Assembly: GCF_900114605.1 (NCBI RefSeq)
Contig: NZ_FOTP01000003.1
Coordinates: forward strand, 372,001 to 436,000
Source of the DNA: Bradyrhizobium sp. NFR13
GTDB taxonomy: Bacteria > Pseudomonadota > Alphaproteobacteria > Rhizobiales > Xanthobacteraceae
DNA length: 64,000 nucleotides
Direction of reading: 5' to 3'
The notes under the pieces are model-generated. The model had not been told where the DNA came from. It was given only the letters and a program-made list of their open reading frames with translations, and ran no database searches. Positions 1-9,768 of this stretch are shown here, piece after piece. The stretch's first letter is position 1. Every line of letters begins with the position of its first letter. The translations under genes and the position numbers were made by a program.

Positions 1-285
1 TTCGGCTACCTACTCACGAATATGTTGATGCACTCGTGATGTTTCGCAAACTTGACGCTCAATGACTTCAATGGGGTCCCTAGTTTGAAGATTTCGCTTC
101 TCTTCGCGCTTGTCCACAAGCAACTGTAAATCGTCTGGAACGCGTTTGTGCGGCCGCTACATGCCGCTCTTTGGATGCTTCCAGGACGCCCCGTAACAAG
201 CATCATGCGGCACCACCCGTGTGTACCAATGCAAAGCCTTCGATCTGGCTTATTTGTCTTGGAAAACAGAGGCTTGAGGGACCAA
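1..285. other. No gene recognised; A/T-richer stretch beside tRNA-Phe
   Basis: I see no convincing coding region or RNA here. The first 120 bases are visibly richer in A/T than the rest of the window. The stretch lies downstream of the minus-strand tRNA-Phe, a position where integrated elements often end, but no integrase, repeat or att-like copy of the tRNA end is visible. Confidence 0.4.
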
Positions 286-361
286 TGGTGCCCAGGGGCG
301 GGATCGAACCACCGACACTGCGATTTTCAGTCGCATGCTCTACCAACTGAGCTACCTGGGC
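286..361 (-). tRNA. tRNA-Phe (anticodon GAA)
   Basis: Read on the minus strand, a 7-bp acceptor stem (GCCCAGG with CCTGGGC), a D-arm with AGCTCAGTTGGTAGAGC, a CTGAAAA anticodon loop (anticodon GAA), a TTCGATC T-loop and an encoded 3' CCA form a complete 76-nt cloverleaf. It follows yacG on the same strand, a familiar arrangement in this bacterial group. Confidence 0.97.
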
Positions 362-519
362 GCCGCCCCGGATCATGTCCAGGGAGCGCCGGTTTATAGT
401 CAGGCAAATCGGCCCTGTCCACCCGCCCGATGGCATTTCTGTGAACGAAGATTTTGCCGTCAAAACAATGGGAAATGGCCGCTTCGGACTGGCTTGGGCG
501 GCGCGAATGCCCACCGGGC

Positions 520-696
520 CTATTCGGCATCCTCGTCATCCGTCGGTTTGCCGGGAATCGCATAGGAGCCCGACAGCCAGCGGTTGAGATCGACGTCACG
601 GCAGCGTTCGGAACAGAACGGCTTGGAAGCCTCCACCACGGGCTTGCCGCAGATCGGGCACGGCTTTTCGCCGGATTTGGACGCCTTAGCTTGCAT
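520..696 (-). CDS. yacG: DNA gyrase inhibitor YacG, small zinc-finger protein
   Basis: A 58-residue protein with four zinc-ligand cysteines as CPICG (C13, C16) and FCSERC (C28, C32), followed by the family's conserved [13 protein letters not shown] and an acidic tail. The YacG family binds DNA gyrase and inhibits its supercoiling activity. The ATG overlaps the end of maf by 11 bases, so the two are translationally linked. The maf-yacG-tRNA-Phe order supports the call. Confidence 0.93.
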   Translation of the reverse strand: MQAKASKSGEKPCPICGKPVVEASKPFCSERCRDVDLNRWLSGSYAIPGKPTDDEDAE

Positions 697-1309
697 TCAA
701 CCAGCCGAAACGGATCGGGAAGCCCTCGCCGCCGAGCAGGGAGACGGTCTCGTAGAGCGGCAGGCCCACGATATTGGTGTAGGAGCCGACCATCTTGACC
801 ACGAAGGAGCCGGCAATGCCCTGCACGGCATAACCACCGGCTTTGCCGCGCCACTCGCCGGAGCCGATATAGGTCGAGATGTCTTCTTCGTTGAGGCGCT
901 TGAAGCGCACCTTGGTCTCGATCAGGCGCTGCCGGAAGCTTTCCTTGGGGGTGACGATACAGATCGCCGTGTAGACACGGTGGTTGCGGCCTGACAGCAG
1001 CCGCAGGCACTGCGAAGCCTCATCGACCAGTTCCGCCTTGGGCAGGATGCGGCGGCCGACGGCCACCACGGTATCGGCAGCGAGAATGAACGAGCCGCGG
1101 AGTTCGTCGTCGAGCTGGACCGACTTGAGCGCGGCTTCCGCCTTCGCGCGGGCCAGCCGATTGGCGCAGGCACGCGGCAGTTCGCCCCGCTTCGGGGTTT
1201 CGTCGACATCGGCGGGGCGCAGCGCATCGGGCTCGATACCGGCCTGGTTGAGCAGGCTAAGACGGCGGGGCGAACCGGAGGCGAGAACGAATTTGGGACG
1301 GCCGAGCAT
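686..1309 (-). CDS. maf: Maf-like nucleoside triphosphate pyrophosphatase
   Basis: A 207-residue protein that starts, as the family does, just before the phosphate-binding LASGSPRR motif (residues 9-16). AADTVVAV carries the catalytic aspartate, and the C-terminal GYAVQG and GLPLYE blocks are typical. Maf proteins hydrolyse non-canonical or modified nucleotides to monophosphates in the cytoplasm. An upstream in-frame start would add 22 residues without family character, so I chose the ATG at 1309. It overlaps yacG downstream. Confidence 0.93.
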   Translation of the reverse strand: MLGRPKFVLASGSPRRLSLLNQAGIEPDALRPADVDETPKRGELPRACANRLARAKAEAALKSVQLDDELRGSFILAADTVVAVGRRILPKAELVDEASQCLRLLSGRNHRVYTAICIVTPKESFRQRLIETKVRFKRLNEEDISTYIGSGEWRGKAGGYAVQGIAGSFVVKMVGSYTNIVGLPLYETVSLLGGEGFPIRFGWLNAS

Positions 1310-1384
1310 GCGGAGTCTGTGATCCTGGAAATGCGCGCGGAACCTATCGGAAGCCCCCTGCTTCGACAACCACACACGCAGTAT

Positions 1385-1852
1385 TTAGCCGCTGGCAGCG
1401 CTACCTTTGGCGAAACGTTTGCGGATCCGCAGCAAAAGCCCGTCGCAGACCTCGCGATATGCCGCCAGCTTCTGGTCGCGATTACCTTCAGTTCCCGTGG
1501 GATCCACCGTCGGCCAGTATTCGACCTCGGCGGCATCGGTGCGCGTCAGGTCCAGCGCCTTGTGATGCGCCTCCGGCGACAGAGTAATGATGAGATCGAA
1601 ATTGAGCCCTTCCCAGTCGTCGAGTTCCTCGAAGGTCATGGGCCTGTGTCTGGAAATGTCCTGGCCGAGTTCGGCCATCACGGCCACTGCGAAGGGATCG
1701 AGCTCCCCCTTTTTGACCCCGGCGGATTTCACATAAAGCGCCTGCGGGAACATCTGCTGCAACAGGCTGGCGGCCATCGGCGAGCGCACGCTGTTCTGGC
1801 CACAGGCAAACAACACCGCCTGCGGCGTGCGCGCGCGTGGCGGCGCGACCAT
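1385..1852 (-). CDS. Low-molecular-weight protein tyrosine phosphatase / arsenate reductase-like protein
   Basis: A 155-residue protein with the signature loop C17-GQNSV-R23-S near the N-terminus (CX5R) and a distal WPTVDP block holding the general-acid aspartate. This fold includes LMW tyrosine phosphatases and thioredoxin-coupled arsenate reductases. The sequence alone does not separate the two, and no ars genes are nearby. It lies between UPF0262 and maf in a same-strand run. Confidence 0.85.
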   Translation of the reverse strand: MVAPPRARTPQAVLFACGQNSVRSPMAASLLQQMFPQALYVKSAGVKKGELDPFAVAVMAELGQDISRHRPMTFEELDDWEGLNFDLIITLSPEAHHKALDLTRTDAAEVEYWPTVDPTGTEGNRDQKLAAYREVCDGLLLRIRKRFAKGSAASG

Positions 1853-1920
1853 GCGTTAGATTCCTTTGTGAAGAAGCATGGCCTTGTCGGAAAACCAGCC
1901 ACCACTTTTCCGGGCCATGC

Positions 1921-2418
1921 TTAACCTTTCCAATGAAGGACGGAGATCAACGTAAACAGCCGCCGCGACGTCTCGAAGTCGACCCGCACCTTGCCGGCCA
2001 GGCGTTCCTGCAGCGTCCGCGAACCTTCGTCATGGATGCCACGGCGGCCCATGTCGATGGCCTCGATCTTGTCGGGTGTGGCGGTACGGATCGCCTGATA
2101 GTAGCTGTCACAAATCATGAAGTAGTCCTTCACGATGCGGCGGAATGGCCCGAGCGACAAAAGGTGCGCGACGACAGGCGTGCCGTCCTCGCGGCGGATG
2201 TCGAACATCAGCCGGCTGCCGGTGATGCCGATATGCAGCGTAAACGGGCCGACATGCGCGCCTTCCGGCGCAAACAGATTCTGCTCGATCAGGTCATAGA
2301 TCGCGATCGCGCGCTCATGCTCGATATCCGGCCCGGAACGTCCGATCGATTCCTCATCGAGCGTCACCGCCACGATGCGATTATTGCTGTCATCCTCTGG
2401 TGGAGGGGCGTTACTCAT
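1921..2418 (-). CDS. UPF0262 family protein
   Basis: A 165-residue alphaproteobacterial conserved protein. Recognisable family blocks are the N-terminal [14 protein letters not shown], the central [14 protein letters not shown] and [14 protein letters not shown], and the C-terminal [11 protein letters not shown]. Function is unknown. The start MSNAPPPED overlaps the hisD stop (ATGA), which fixes the start and shows translational coupling. Its position between hisD and the phosphatase gene is the usual one. Confidence 0.9.
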   Translation of the reverse strand: MSNAPPPEDDSNNRIVAVTLDEESIGRSGPDIEHERAIAIYDLIEQNLFAPEGAHVGPFTLHIGITGSRLMFDIRREDGTPVVAHLLSLGPFRRIVKDYFMICDSYYQAIRTATPDKIEAIDMGRRGIHDEGSRTLQERLAGKVRVDFETSRRLFTLISVLHWKG

Positions 2419-3707
2419 CGCAAATTGAGGCGCAGTCCGACTGAACGTGCGTGGGCATCGAGGCCTTCGGCCTTGCCCAGCGTCATCGCAGCCGGTCCCA
2501 GCGCCCGCAGCTGATCTGGCCCACACTTCAGAATCGATGTTCGCTTCATGAAGTCAAGTACGCCGAGACCTGACGAGAACCGTGCCGAGCGCGCCGTCGG
2601 CAGTACGTGGTTGGAGCCACCGACATAGTCGCCGATCGCTTCCGGCGTATGGCCGCCAAGGAAGATGGCGCCGGCGTTGCGGATCTTCAGCGAGAACGCC
2701 TCTGCATCGGCGGTCATGATTTCGAGATGCTCGGCTGCGATGGCGTTGGCGAGCGGCACGGCCTCATCGAGCGTCTCGACCAGAATGACCGCGCCGAAAT
2801 CCTCCCACGACGCACGTGCGATCGCGGCGCGCGGCAGTGTGGTGAGCTGGGCCTCGACGGCAAGGATAACATCGTCCGCAAGACGCTCACTGTCCGTGAT
2901 CAGGATCGACTGCGCATTGGCGTCGTGCTCGGCCTGCGCCAGCAGATCTGCGGCAATCCAGTCGGCATTGGCGCTATCGTCTGCAACGATCAGCACTTCG
3001 GAAGGTCCGGCAATCATGTCGATGCCGACCTTGCCGAACACCTGACGCTTGGCGGCGGCTACGTAGGCATTACCAGGACCGACGATCTTGGCCACCGGCG
3101 CAATGGTCTCAGTGCCATAGGCCAAGGCGGCCACGGCCTGCGCGCCGCCGACGCGGTAGATTTCGGAAACGCCACCGAGCTTTGCGGCGGCCAGCACCAG
3201 CGGATTGAGCTTGCCGTCCGGCGATGGCACCACCATCACCACGCGCTCCACACCGGCGACCTTGGCCGGCACGGCATTCATCAAGACCGACGACGGGTAG
3301 GCAGCAGTCCCACCGGGCACATAGAGGCCAACGGCTTCGATGGCGCTCCAGCGCCAGCCGAGCTCGACACCCAGCGCATCGGTGAAGCGATCATCCTTGG
3401 GAAGCTGGCGCTTGTGGAACAGCTCGATGCGGTCGCGGGCGAATGTCAGGGCCTCAACGGTCTCGGCGTCGCAGGCGGCGACGGCGGCATCGACTTCGTC
3501 CGGGGTCACCCTCAGGCCGGAGGCCTTGAGGTCCAGCCGGTCGAACTTTCGGGTCGCCTCCAGCAGCGCTGCGTCGCCGCGAGCGGCGACGTCGTCGACA
3601 ATGGCGCGGGTGGCAGCTTCGATGTCAGCCGCGACTTCACGCTTCATGGTCAGGAAGGCATTGAAGCGCTGGGTGAAATCGGCGCTCGCGGTATCGATAC
3701 GAATTGG
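2415..3707 (-). CDS. hisD: Histidinol dehydrogenase
   Basis: A 430-residue protein matching the family over its full length. It catalyses the last two oxidations of histidine biosynthesis, L-histidinol to L-histidine, with NAD and zinc. Visible are the long signature from [12 protein letters not shown] through [12 protein letters not shown] to IDMIAGPSE, the AEHDANAQ and AEHLEI blocks that supply metal and catalytic residues, and NHVLPT. The start [12 protein letters not shown] is preceded by a GGA-type ribosome site. It stands outside a his operon, as is usual in this group. Confidence 0.97.
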   Translation of the reverse strand, partial: PIRIDTASADFTQRFNAFLTMKREVAADIEAATRAIVDDVAARGDAALLEATRKFDRLDLKASGLRVTPDEVDAAVAACDAETVEALTFARDRIELFHKRQLPKDDRFTDALGVELGWRWSAIEAVGLYVPGGTAAYPSSVLMNAVPAKVAGVERVVMVVPSPDGKLNPLVLAAAKLGGVSEIYRVGGAQAVAALAYGTETIAPVAKIVGPGNAYVAAAKRQVFGKVGIDMIAGPSEVLIVADDSANADWIAADLLAQAEHDANAQSILITDSERLADDVILAVEAQLTTLPRAAIARASWEDFGAVILVETLDEAVPLANAIAAEHLEIMTADAEAFSLKIRNAGAIFLGGHTPEAIGDYVGGSNHVLPTARSARFSSGLGVLDFMKRTSILKCGPDQLRALGPAAMTLGKAEGLDAHARSVGLRLNLR

Positions 3708-3812
3708 CATTCTGGTGTTCCGGCGGGGCCTTGCCGGCCAAGGCCCCCTGCTCAATGGCGCGGCGGCAAAGGGCCGTCAACCCTGTGCTGCAATGGAAAG
3801 ATGAATAGCGGA

Positions 3813-4265
3813 TCAGACGTCCAGGCCGGAGGCCTCGGTGCCGGCCTCGGTTTCGCTGGCAAGGTCGTCGGGACCCAGGTCGGCCAGTTCGCATTCCAGA
3901 CACTCGACGTCCAGCCGGAGCGCACTCCCACCGGCAAAAATCAGGACGACGCTACCGCTAGGAAGCTCGGCGGGATGGAAGTCGATGCCGAGCAATTCCA
4001 GCGCGATGTCGCGCGTGTCGAGATCGATGTCCCGGGACTTGCAGGCCAGCACGCGATCGAAACGCAGCGCCGAAACCAGCCGGCGCGGCGTGACTTCCCC
4101 TGAAATCGTCTGATCCCAGTCGAGCCGGCTCATGCCGATCACGAGCCGCTTCTCGCTCTGCCGCCAGATGATGTCGCCAACATTGACGGCCGCATCCTGC
4201 ACATGCGCGGAAATCACCGCGAGGTCGTCAGCATCCAGTGCAATCAGCTTGCGTTGACCCGTCAC
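3813..4265 (-). CDS. DUF2948 family protein
   Basis: A 150-residue conserved alphaproteobacterial protein of unknown function. The pattern LIALDADDLAVISAHVQDA, followed by WRQSEKRLVIGMSRLDW and ending with SGSVVLIFAGGSALRLDVECLECELADLG, matches the family as I know it, which sits between murA and hisD in many relatives. It starts 21 bases after the murA stop, so the two genes are probably co-transcribed. Confidence 0.85.
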   Translation of the reverse strand: MTGQRKLIALDADDLAVISAHVQDAAVNVGDIIWRQSEKRLVIGMSRLDWDQTISGEVTPRRLVSALRFDRVLACKSRDIDLDTRDIALELLGIDFHPAELPSGSVVLIFAGGSALRLDVECLECELADLGPDDLASETEAGTEASGLDV

Positions 4266-4286
4266 GACGCCCCCTTTGAGAGAACC

Positions 4287-5576
4287 CTATCCGCTGATGC
4301 GCTCGATGGTGGCGCCGCAGGCGGACAGTTTTTCCTCGAGCCGCTCGAAGCCGCGATCGAGATGATAGATGCGGTTGACCATGGTCTCGCCTTCAGCGAC
4401 GAGGCCGGCGATCACTAGCGACACCGAGGCGCGCAAGTCGGTCGCCATCACCGGCGCGCCACGCAGCTTGGCCGTACCGTCGATAGTCGCAGTCTCGCCG
4501 TCGAGATGAATCCGCGCGCCGAAGCGTGCCAGCTCCTGCACATGCATGAAGCGGTTTTCGAAGATCGTCTCGGTGATATGCGACGACCCCTTCGCCGTGG
4601 TCATCAGCGCCATCAACTGCGCCTGAAGATCTGTCGGGAAACCCGGGAACGGTGCCGTTGACACGTTCACCGGCTTGATGCCGGCGCCATTGCGGGCGAC
4701 GCGGATTCCGTCGTTGTTCGGCGTCACCGTTGCGCCTGCTTCGACCAGCACATCGAGCGCTGCCTGCAGCAGTTCAGGCCGTGCGCCGGAGAGCTGCACA
4801 TCGCCACCGGTCATGGCCACAGCCATGGCATAGGTGCCGGTCTCGATGCGATCGGGCAGCACGGTGTGGCGCGTACCATGTAGCTTGGCCACGCCCTCGA
4901 CAGTGATCGTCGTGGTGCCCGCGCCGGTGATGCGTGCGCCCATCTTGTTCAGGCAGTCGGCGACGTCGACGATCTCCGGCTCGCACGCTGCATTGGTGAT
5001 GACGGTCGTGCCCTTGGCCAGCGTCGCGGCCATCAGCGCCACATGGGTGCCCGACACGGTGACCTTGGCAAAATCGATCTCGGCGCCCTTGAGGCCGCCC
5101 GGCGCCTTGGCGATGACATAGCCGCCATCGATAGTCAGCTCGGCACCGAGCTTCTCCAGCGCCATGATCAGCAGATCCACCGGACGGGTGCCGATGGCGC
5201 AGCCACCCGGCAACGAGACCTTGGCTTCATGCATGCGCGCCAGCAGCGGCGCGATCACCCAGAAGGAGGCACGCATCTTCGAGACCAGCTCATAGGGCGC
5301 CGTGGTGTCGATGATATTGGCGGCAGAGATGTGCAGGGTCTGGCCCTGATATTCATGGTCCCCCGGACGCTTGCCGGCCGACATGATGTCCACGCCGTGA
5401 TTGCCGAGAATGCGCTGCAACTGCGCGACGTCGGCCAGACGCGGCACGTTGTCCAGAATCAGTGTCTCGTCGGTCAGCAGACCGGCGATCATCAATGGCA
5501 GCGCCGCGTTTTTGGCACCAGAAATCGGGATCGTGCCATTGAGTTTGCTGCCGCCGACGATGCGAATGCGATCCAT
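4287..5576 (-). CDS. murA: UDP-N-acetylglucosamine 1-carboxyvinyltransferase MurA
   Basis: A 429-residue enzyme for the first committed step of peptidoglycan synthesis, moving enolpyruvate from PEP to UDP-GlcNAc in the cytoplasm. The N-terminal [19 protein letters not shown] and the [10 protein letters not shown] loop with the catalytic cysteine are intact. The C-terminal half carries [12 protein letters not shown] and [13 protein letters not shown]. The start at MDRIRIVGG follows a GGGAATCGGT ribosome site; an upstream in-frame extension lacks family similarity. Confidence 0.97.
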   Translation of the reverse strand: MDRIRIVGGSKLNGTIPISGAKNAALPLMIAGLLTDETLILDNVPRLADVAQLQRILGNHGVDIMSAGKRPGDHEYQGQTLHISAANIIDTTAPYELVSKMRASFWVIAPLLARMHEAKVSLPGGCAIGTRPVDLLIMALEKLGAELTIDGGYVIAKAPGGLKGAEIDFAKVTVSGTHVALMAATLAKGTTVITNAACEPEIVDVADCLNKMGARITGAGTTTITVEGVAKLHGTRHTVLPDRIETGTYAMAVAMTGGDVQLSGARPELLQAALDVLVEAGATVTPNNDGIRVARNGAGIKPVNVSTAPFPGFPTDLQAQLMALMTTAKGSSHITETIFENRFMHVQELARFGARIHLDGETATIDGTAKLRGAPVMATDLRASVSLVIAGLVAEGETMVNRIYHLDRGFERLEEKLSACGATIERISG

Positions 5577-5680
5577 ACCGATTCCCGCTGATTGCTGTGC
5601 CCCGACTATAGGGCGGATGGCCTCTTTAAAGCAAAAGCGTTGAAATTTGCGGTTTTTCGATGAGGCCGGCAGCAAATCTG

Positions 5681-5700
5681 AAAAAGGGCCGAATCGGCCC
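5681..5700 (-). terminator. Rho-independent terminator after the NAD(P)-binding protein gene
   Basis: On the minus strand, directly after the stop codon at 5703, GGGCCGATTCGGCCC forms a GC-rich hairpin followed by TTTTT. Position, stem and U-run fit intrinsic termination of the 5703-6368 gene, separating it from murA. Confidence 0.8.
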
Positions 5701-5702
5701 GT

Positions 5703-6368
5703 TTACGCACCGACCAAGTTTATATCGAGTGTCTCCAGAATGGGCGTCGGATAGCCATTGCGAACCACTCGAATCATGGCGCGGCCGACATTTTCGGACG
5801 TGGTGACATATTTGGGGGCGATCCGGTTCAGCAGCGCCCAGAGCGGCGCCGTCGCGGTGTAAATGGCCTGAATCCATGCCGTCTTCGAGCGCACGCCATG
5901 CAACGGCTGAATACCGCCGGGGCGAAACATATAGGCCGCCTTGAAGGGCAGCTTGAGAAGGTCGTTCTCGGTTTTGCCCTTGACCCGCGCCCACATCACG
6001 CTGCCCTGCTCGGTACTGTCAGTGCTCTGGCCGGTGACATAGACGAAGGTCATCGCCGGATTGAGCCGCACCAGCGTATTCGCCACTACGAGGGTGATGT
6101 CGTAGGTGATGCGACGATAGTCCGGCTCGCTCATGCCCAGCGAAGAGACCCCGAGGCAAAACAGGCAGGCGTCGTAGCCCGTCAGGTCAGCCGCGATGAC
6201 CGACAGGTCGAAGAGATCGCCATGCGTGATCTCACGCAATTTGGCATCGCGTTGCCCGGTAGGACTGCGGCCGACCACAAGCACGGCTTCGACATCGGGA
6301 TCGAGCAGGCATTCGCGCAGCGCGCCTTGCCCGACCATGCCGGTCGCACCGAATATAATGACCTTCAT
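5703..6368 (-). CDS. NAD(P)H-binding atypical SDR / epimerase-like protein
   Basis: A 221-residue Rossmann protein. The N-terminal MKVIIFGATGMVGQGAL gives the GxxGxxG dinucleotide site. A middle block DACLFCLGVSSLG and VYVTGQSTDSTEQG followed by WARVKGKTEND resembles small atypical short-chain dehydrogenases (NmrA or epimerase type) rather than classical SDRs. The substrate is unknown. The start at 6368 was chosen because the Rossmann strand begins there. A terminator follows immediately, and the gene lies behind another SDR on the same strand. Confidence 0.8.
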   Translation of the reverse strand: MKVIIFGATGMVGQGALRECLLDPDVEAVLVVGRSPTGQRDAKLREITHGDLFDLSVIAADLTGYDACLFCLGVSSLGMSEPDYRRITYDITLVVANTLVRLNPAMTFVYVTGQSTDSTEQGSVMWARVKGKTENDLLKLPFKAAYMFRPGGIQPLHGVRSKTAWIQAIYTATAPLWALLNRIAPKYVTTSENVGRAMIRVVRNGYPTPILETLDINLVGA

Positions 6369-6410
6369 GAGACTTCCTTTGGATGACTGACAGTCGATCG
6401 CGCGACGCAA

Positions 6411-7346
6411 TCAGGCAGCAATTGCGACCTGATCAAACGACATGCCGGTGAGCGCAGCTGAGACCTCCCACAGCCGCGCGCCGACGGCGGCATCCTGAGC
6501 TCGCGGCATGATCTTCGCGGGAGCCGGCGGCCCCTTCATTTCGTAGACGCCGTTCGGGCCGTAATAGCCGGCTGGCTTCGCACCGGGTGAGGTGGCTGCA
6601 AACAAGGTCGGCAAGGCACCGGCGGCGGCTGAATGGCTCAGCGGACGCAGCAACCGGCTTCCGAGCCCCATCAAGCCCCCGCTGCCGGGACCGTTCGGAA
6701 TGAGATCGGTGAGCGCGAAACCGGGATGCGCGGCATTGCTCATCAGACTCCAGCCCGCGGCATCGCTGCGCCGCTGCAACTCGATCGCGAAGATCAGCAT
6801 GGCGAGCTTCGACTGCTGATAGGCTTTCCACGGCTTGTAGAATGTCGCGCCCTGAAGATCGTCGAAATCGATGAGGCCCGAACGATGCGCAAGACTGCTG
6901 AGATTGACCACACGCGGCGCCTTGTTGCGGCGAAGCACCGGGAGCAGACGCGCCGTGAGCGCATAGTGACCGAGATAATTGGTACCGAGCTGCATCTCGA
7001 AGCCGTCAGCAGTGGTCTGGCGCGCGGGCAGCGCCATCACGCCGGCATTGTTAATCAGGAGATCGAGCGACGCGTACATCGCATCGAAACGGCGCGCGAA
7101 AGCGGCGACAGAGTCCAGGCTGGCGAGATCGAGGTGCTCGTAGCTGATGATCGCATCGGGATATCGCTCGCAGATATGCTCGATTGCAGCACTGCCCTTG
7201 GCGTCGTTGCGGCCGGTCAGCACCACTTCGGCGCCGGCTCCCGCAAGCGCCATTGCCGTCTCGAAGCCGAGGCCGCCTGTCGCCCCTGTCACCACGGCCA
7301 GTTTGCCGGTCATGGGCGGAATATGGTCGATGCTCCAGTCCGTCAT
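6411..7346 (-). CDS. Short-chain dehydrogenase of the retinol dehydrogenase / WW-oxidoreductase type
   Basis: A 311-residue classical SDR. VVTGATGGLGFETA is the cofactor loop, NNAGVMALP the structural motif, and YQQSK supplies the catalytic Tyr and Lys. The length and the N-terminal extension before the Rossmann strand fit the retinol-dehydrogenase-like branch. It is transcribed divergently from a TetR regulator with a palindromic operator between them, so it is probably that regulator's target. The natural substrate is unknown. Confidence 0.88.
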   Translation of the reverse strand: MTDWSIDHIPPMTGKLAVVTGATGGLGFETAMALAGAGAEVVLTGRNDAKGSAAIEHICERYPDAIISYEHLDLASLDSVAAFARRFDAMYASLDLLINNAGVMALPARQTTADGFEMQLGTNYLGHYALTARLLPVLRRNKAPRVVNLSSLAHRSGLIDFDDLQGATFYKPWKAYQQSKLAMLIFAIELQRRSDAAGWSLMSNAAHPGFALTDLIPNGPGSGGLMGLGSRLLRPLSHSAAAGALPTLFAATSPGAKPAGYYGPNGVYEMKGPPAPAKIMPRAQDAAVGARLWEVSAALTGMSFDQVAIAA

Positions 7347-7403
7347 GCTTATATCTCCCCAGGATCGAGAATCGTTGCGCGGCGCGGCCGCCGGACATAA
7401 ATG

Positions 7404-7416
7404 TGCACTCAGTGCA
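7404..7416. promoter_or_regulatory. Palindromic operator, probably for the adjacent TetR regulator
   Basis: TGCACTCAGTGCA is a perfect inverted repeat (6-1-6) in the 128-bp space between the divergent SDR and TetR genes. TetR-family proteins bind symmetric sites of this kind and usually control themselves and a divergent neighbour. That this TetR binds here is inference. Confidence 0.65.
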
Positions 7417-7474
7417 AACTTGCAATAGGTGCAGATCGAGGATTGTTGTGACCGCCAGGACGCCGGCTAAGCCG

Positions 7475-8119
7475 ATGAAAACAGACACGGAATCGGTTGC
7501 GGCACCTGCTGCACCGCCGATCGGTCTGCGCGAAAGGAAGCGCCAGCAGACGCGGGAGCGGCTGACCAAGATCGCGATGGAGCTGTTTCTCAAGCGCGGT
7601 TTCGAGGAAACGACGCTGGACGACATTGCGGCCGCCGCAGAGATCTCGCGCCGCAGCTTCTTCCATTATTTCGCGTCGAAGGAAGACCTCGTTCTGGCGT
7701 GGCAGGATGCCAGCACGGATTTCCTTGTGGCCGCGATCGCCGCAAGGCCAGCGGACGAGCCGATGCTGCTGGCCGCGGAAAATGCCTTGCTCTCGATGGC
7801 ACAGCAGCTCGAGAGCTCCGAGGCGATCGCCATGGCGCGATTGAAGCACGGCAATCCCGCGCTGCGCGCGCGCGACCACGGGAAATACGAGAAGATGGAG
7901 CGTGCCATTGCCGCCGCGCTCGGCAATCGCGCTAAAGACAAATCCGGGCAATTACTGGCGCGGCTGGTCGCCATGATCACGACGGGCGCGATGCGGATTG
8001 GCGGCGAAATCTGGCTGGCGCAGGGCGCAAGCGAGAGACCCGAGGCACTTGTGAAGCGCACCTTCAGCGAGATACGGGCGATCCTCCAGGAATCGCCCGC
8101 CCGAAAAGGCAAAGCCTAG
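7475..8119 (+). CDS. TetR/AcrR family transcriptional regulator
   Basis: A 214-residue regulator with the TetR DNA-binding domain at residues 18-70 (RERLTKIAMELFLKRGFEETTLDDIAAAAEISRRSFFHYFASKEDLV). The C-terminal ligand domain is generic. The ATG at 7475 was chosen; a GTG at 7448 in the same frame is an alternative. The divergent SDR and the palindrome at 7404 suggest a local repressor. The inducer cannot be predicted. Confidence 0.92.
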   Translation: MKTDTESVAAPAAPPIGLRERKRQQTRERLTKIAMELFLKRGFEETTLDDIAAAAEISRRSFFHYFASKEDLVLAWQDASTDFLVAAIAARPADEPMLLAAENALLSMAQQLESSEAIAMARLKHGNPALRARDHGKYEKMERAIAAALGNRAKDKSGQLLARLVAMITTGAMRIGGEIWLAQGASERPEALVKRTFSEIRAILQESPARKGKA

Positions 8120-8150
8120 CGATTATCGGCGGAAGATCGCCACCCTGCGA

Positions 8151-8657
8151 TCAGGCGAAGCCGCCCGACAATGGGCGAAACTTCTTGATCGCGAGGAAGG
8201 TCGTGACGACGAAGAACACCAGCACAATGCCCTGAACGATCGCAAAAGGCGGCTCACTGGGTGGCACGCTCGGCGCCAGCGCATGCAGCGGCGGGACCTT
8301 CAGGAAACTCTGGATCACCAGCACGAACACATTGAGATAAAGCGAGATCATCGCAGTCAGCACGTAAATCCAGCGCCATGGCCCCACCAGCTTCTGGCCG
8401 TACAGCGCCAGACAGGCGACTGCCAGCAGCACCAGCGAAATGATGCCGATGACATGCGACGGCAGCAGTTTCTCGACCGGAAAGAAGAAGCCGGTCACGC
8501 TGGTCAGGATCGTCGTCAGCAGAAACAGACCGGTCCAGCCGGGCAGCGGCTTTGACTTCAGCAACCCGACCATTGCGACAAGGCCCGCGACGATGCCGAT
8601 CAGGCTGACCACCACATGAAGCAACGTGAACGTTGCCAAGCTCATTCCTAGAACCAT
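8151..8657 (-). CDS. Small integral membrane protein of unknown function
   Basis: A 168-residue hydrophobic protein with about four to five membrane segments: LHVVVSLIGIVAGLVAMVGLL, WTGLFLLTTILTSVTGFFF, IIGSIISLVLLAVACLAL-like, WIYVLTAMISLYLNVFVLV and a last one near PFAIVQGIVLVFFVV. It has no catalytic motif that I recognise. It converges with the TetR gene (31-bp gap). A GGGG ribosome site supports the start at 8657; an internal ATG four codons later is possible. Confidence 0.75.
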   Translation of the reverse strand: MVLGMSLATFTLLHVVVSLIGIVAGLVAMVGLLKSKPLPGWTGLFLLTTILTSVTGFFFPVEKLLPSHVIGIISLVLLAVACLALYGQKLVGPWRWIYVLTAMISLYLNVFVLVIQSFLKVPPLHALAPSVPPSEPPFAIVQGIVLVFFVVTTFLAIKKFRPLSGGFA

Positions 8658-8805
8658 GATGCACCCCTGCTTTAGAACTTTTCAAATCTTAGGGTGCAGC
8701 GCGGGAACTTGCCAACTGTTTTTGGCTGATACTCATCATATAGATTTGCGCGCAGGGCGCCGTTTTGTTCAAGACATTCGCGTTCGATCAATAGAGCCGC
8801 GCAAT

Positions 8806-9729
8806 CTACTTGTTGAGAAACTCGACCAGTTTCGGGATGACCTGATCGGGTGCTTCTTCCATCAGCCAGTGACCGGAGCCTTCGACGATAACGCCGTCCA
8901 CATTGCTGGCGACGAGGCGCCCTTGCTCGATCAGGAAGGATCCACCGGCCTTCTCACCGGAGAGAACCAGCATCGGCATTGGCAGTTTGGTCTTGGCAAG
9001 TTCAGCAAACTCTGCGGCATCTTTCTCAAAAGCTCGGAAGACCTCGAATCCAGCCGCCATGTGGCCCGGTTTGGCATAGGCCTTGGCGTAAAACACGCGG
9101 TCCTTTTCCGGCACCGACTTCTTCGGGTCCGCGGCGAAATCATTCCAGAAGTGCTCAAGGTAAATGCGCTCGCGGCCCGCGACCAGCGCCAGCGGCGTCT
9201 TGCCGTAGAAATGGAAATGCCAGAGATCGCGCAACAGCCAGACATGGGTCCAGTCGCCGACGCCGGGCAGGAACGCATCCATCAGCGCGATGCGATCGAC
9301 TTCGCTCGGATATTGCGCAGCATAGGCATAGGCGACCATCAGGCCGATATCGTGCCCGACAATTTTCACCTTGGGATATTTCAAGCCGATCACCAGCGCA
9401 TGGATATCGCGTGCCATCGCCGCTTTGGTGTAGCCATCAGCCGGCGCGTCGGAATCGCCGAAGCCACGCAGATCTGGCGCGATCACCGTATGACTGGCCG
9501 CAAGTTTCGCGATCAGCGGGCGCCACATATGGCTGGTCTCGGCATAGCCATGCAGCAGCACGATCGGATCGCCCTTGCCCGCAATGAGATAATGCAGCTT
9601 GACGCCGTTGATGGTGGCGAAGCGGCTTTGCGGAGCTTGCGCTGAAGCGGATACGGGGAGAAACGGCGCTGCCAGGACGGCCAGCAGCACACCCAACAAA
9701 GCCCGGCGTCCGATCGTAAGAATGTGCAT
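8806..9729 (-). CDS. Exported alpha/beta hydrolase, epoxide hydrolase / haloacetate dehalogenase type
   Basis: A 307-residue protein with an N-terminal signal peptide (GRRALLGVLLAVLAAPFLPVSASAQA), so probably periplasmic; the paired arginines allow Tat or Sec export. The hydrolase core has the oxyanion motif HGYAETSHMW, then DLRGFGDSDAP, and the nucleophile elbow GHDIGLM with aspartate, not serine, as nucleophile. SGHWLMEE holds the catalytic histidine. An aspartate nucleophile is characteristic of epoxide hydrolases and haloalkane/haloacetate dehalogenases. Substrate unknown. Confidence 0.85.
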   Translation of the reverse strand: MHILTIGRRALLGVLLAVLAAPFLPVSASAQAPQSRFATINGVKLHYLIAGKGDPIVLLHGYAETSHMWRPLIAKLAASHTVIAPDLRGFGDSDAPADGYTKAAMARDIHALVIGLKYPKVKIVGHDIGLMVAYAYAAQYPSEVDRIALMDAFLPGVGDWTHVWLLRDLWHFHFYGKTPLALVAGRERIYLEHFWNDFAADPKKSVPEKDRVFYAKAYAKPGHMAAGFEVFRAFEKDAAEFAELAKTKLPMPMLVLSGEKAGGSFLIEQGRLVASNVDGVIVEGSGHWLMEEAPDQVIPKLVEFLNK

Positions 9730-9768
9730 GAAGTCCCCACTGAAACGTCGCCCGAGTCGGGCGATCGC

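Noticed and set aside
203-514. Open frame on the minus strand across tRNA-Phe
   Set aside because: It is the familiar false frame produced by translating through a tRNA; the cloverleaf explains the sequence.
1310-1384. Expected infA between the phosphatase gene and maf
   Set aside because: In some Rhizobiales infA sits here, but the 75-base gap is too short to hold it. Its position varies between genera, so I draw no conclusion.
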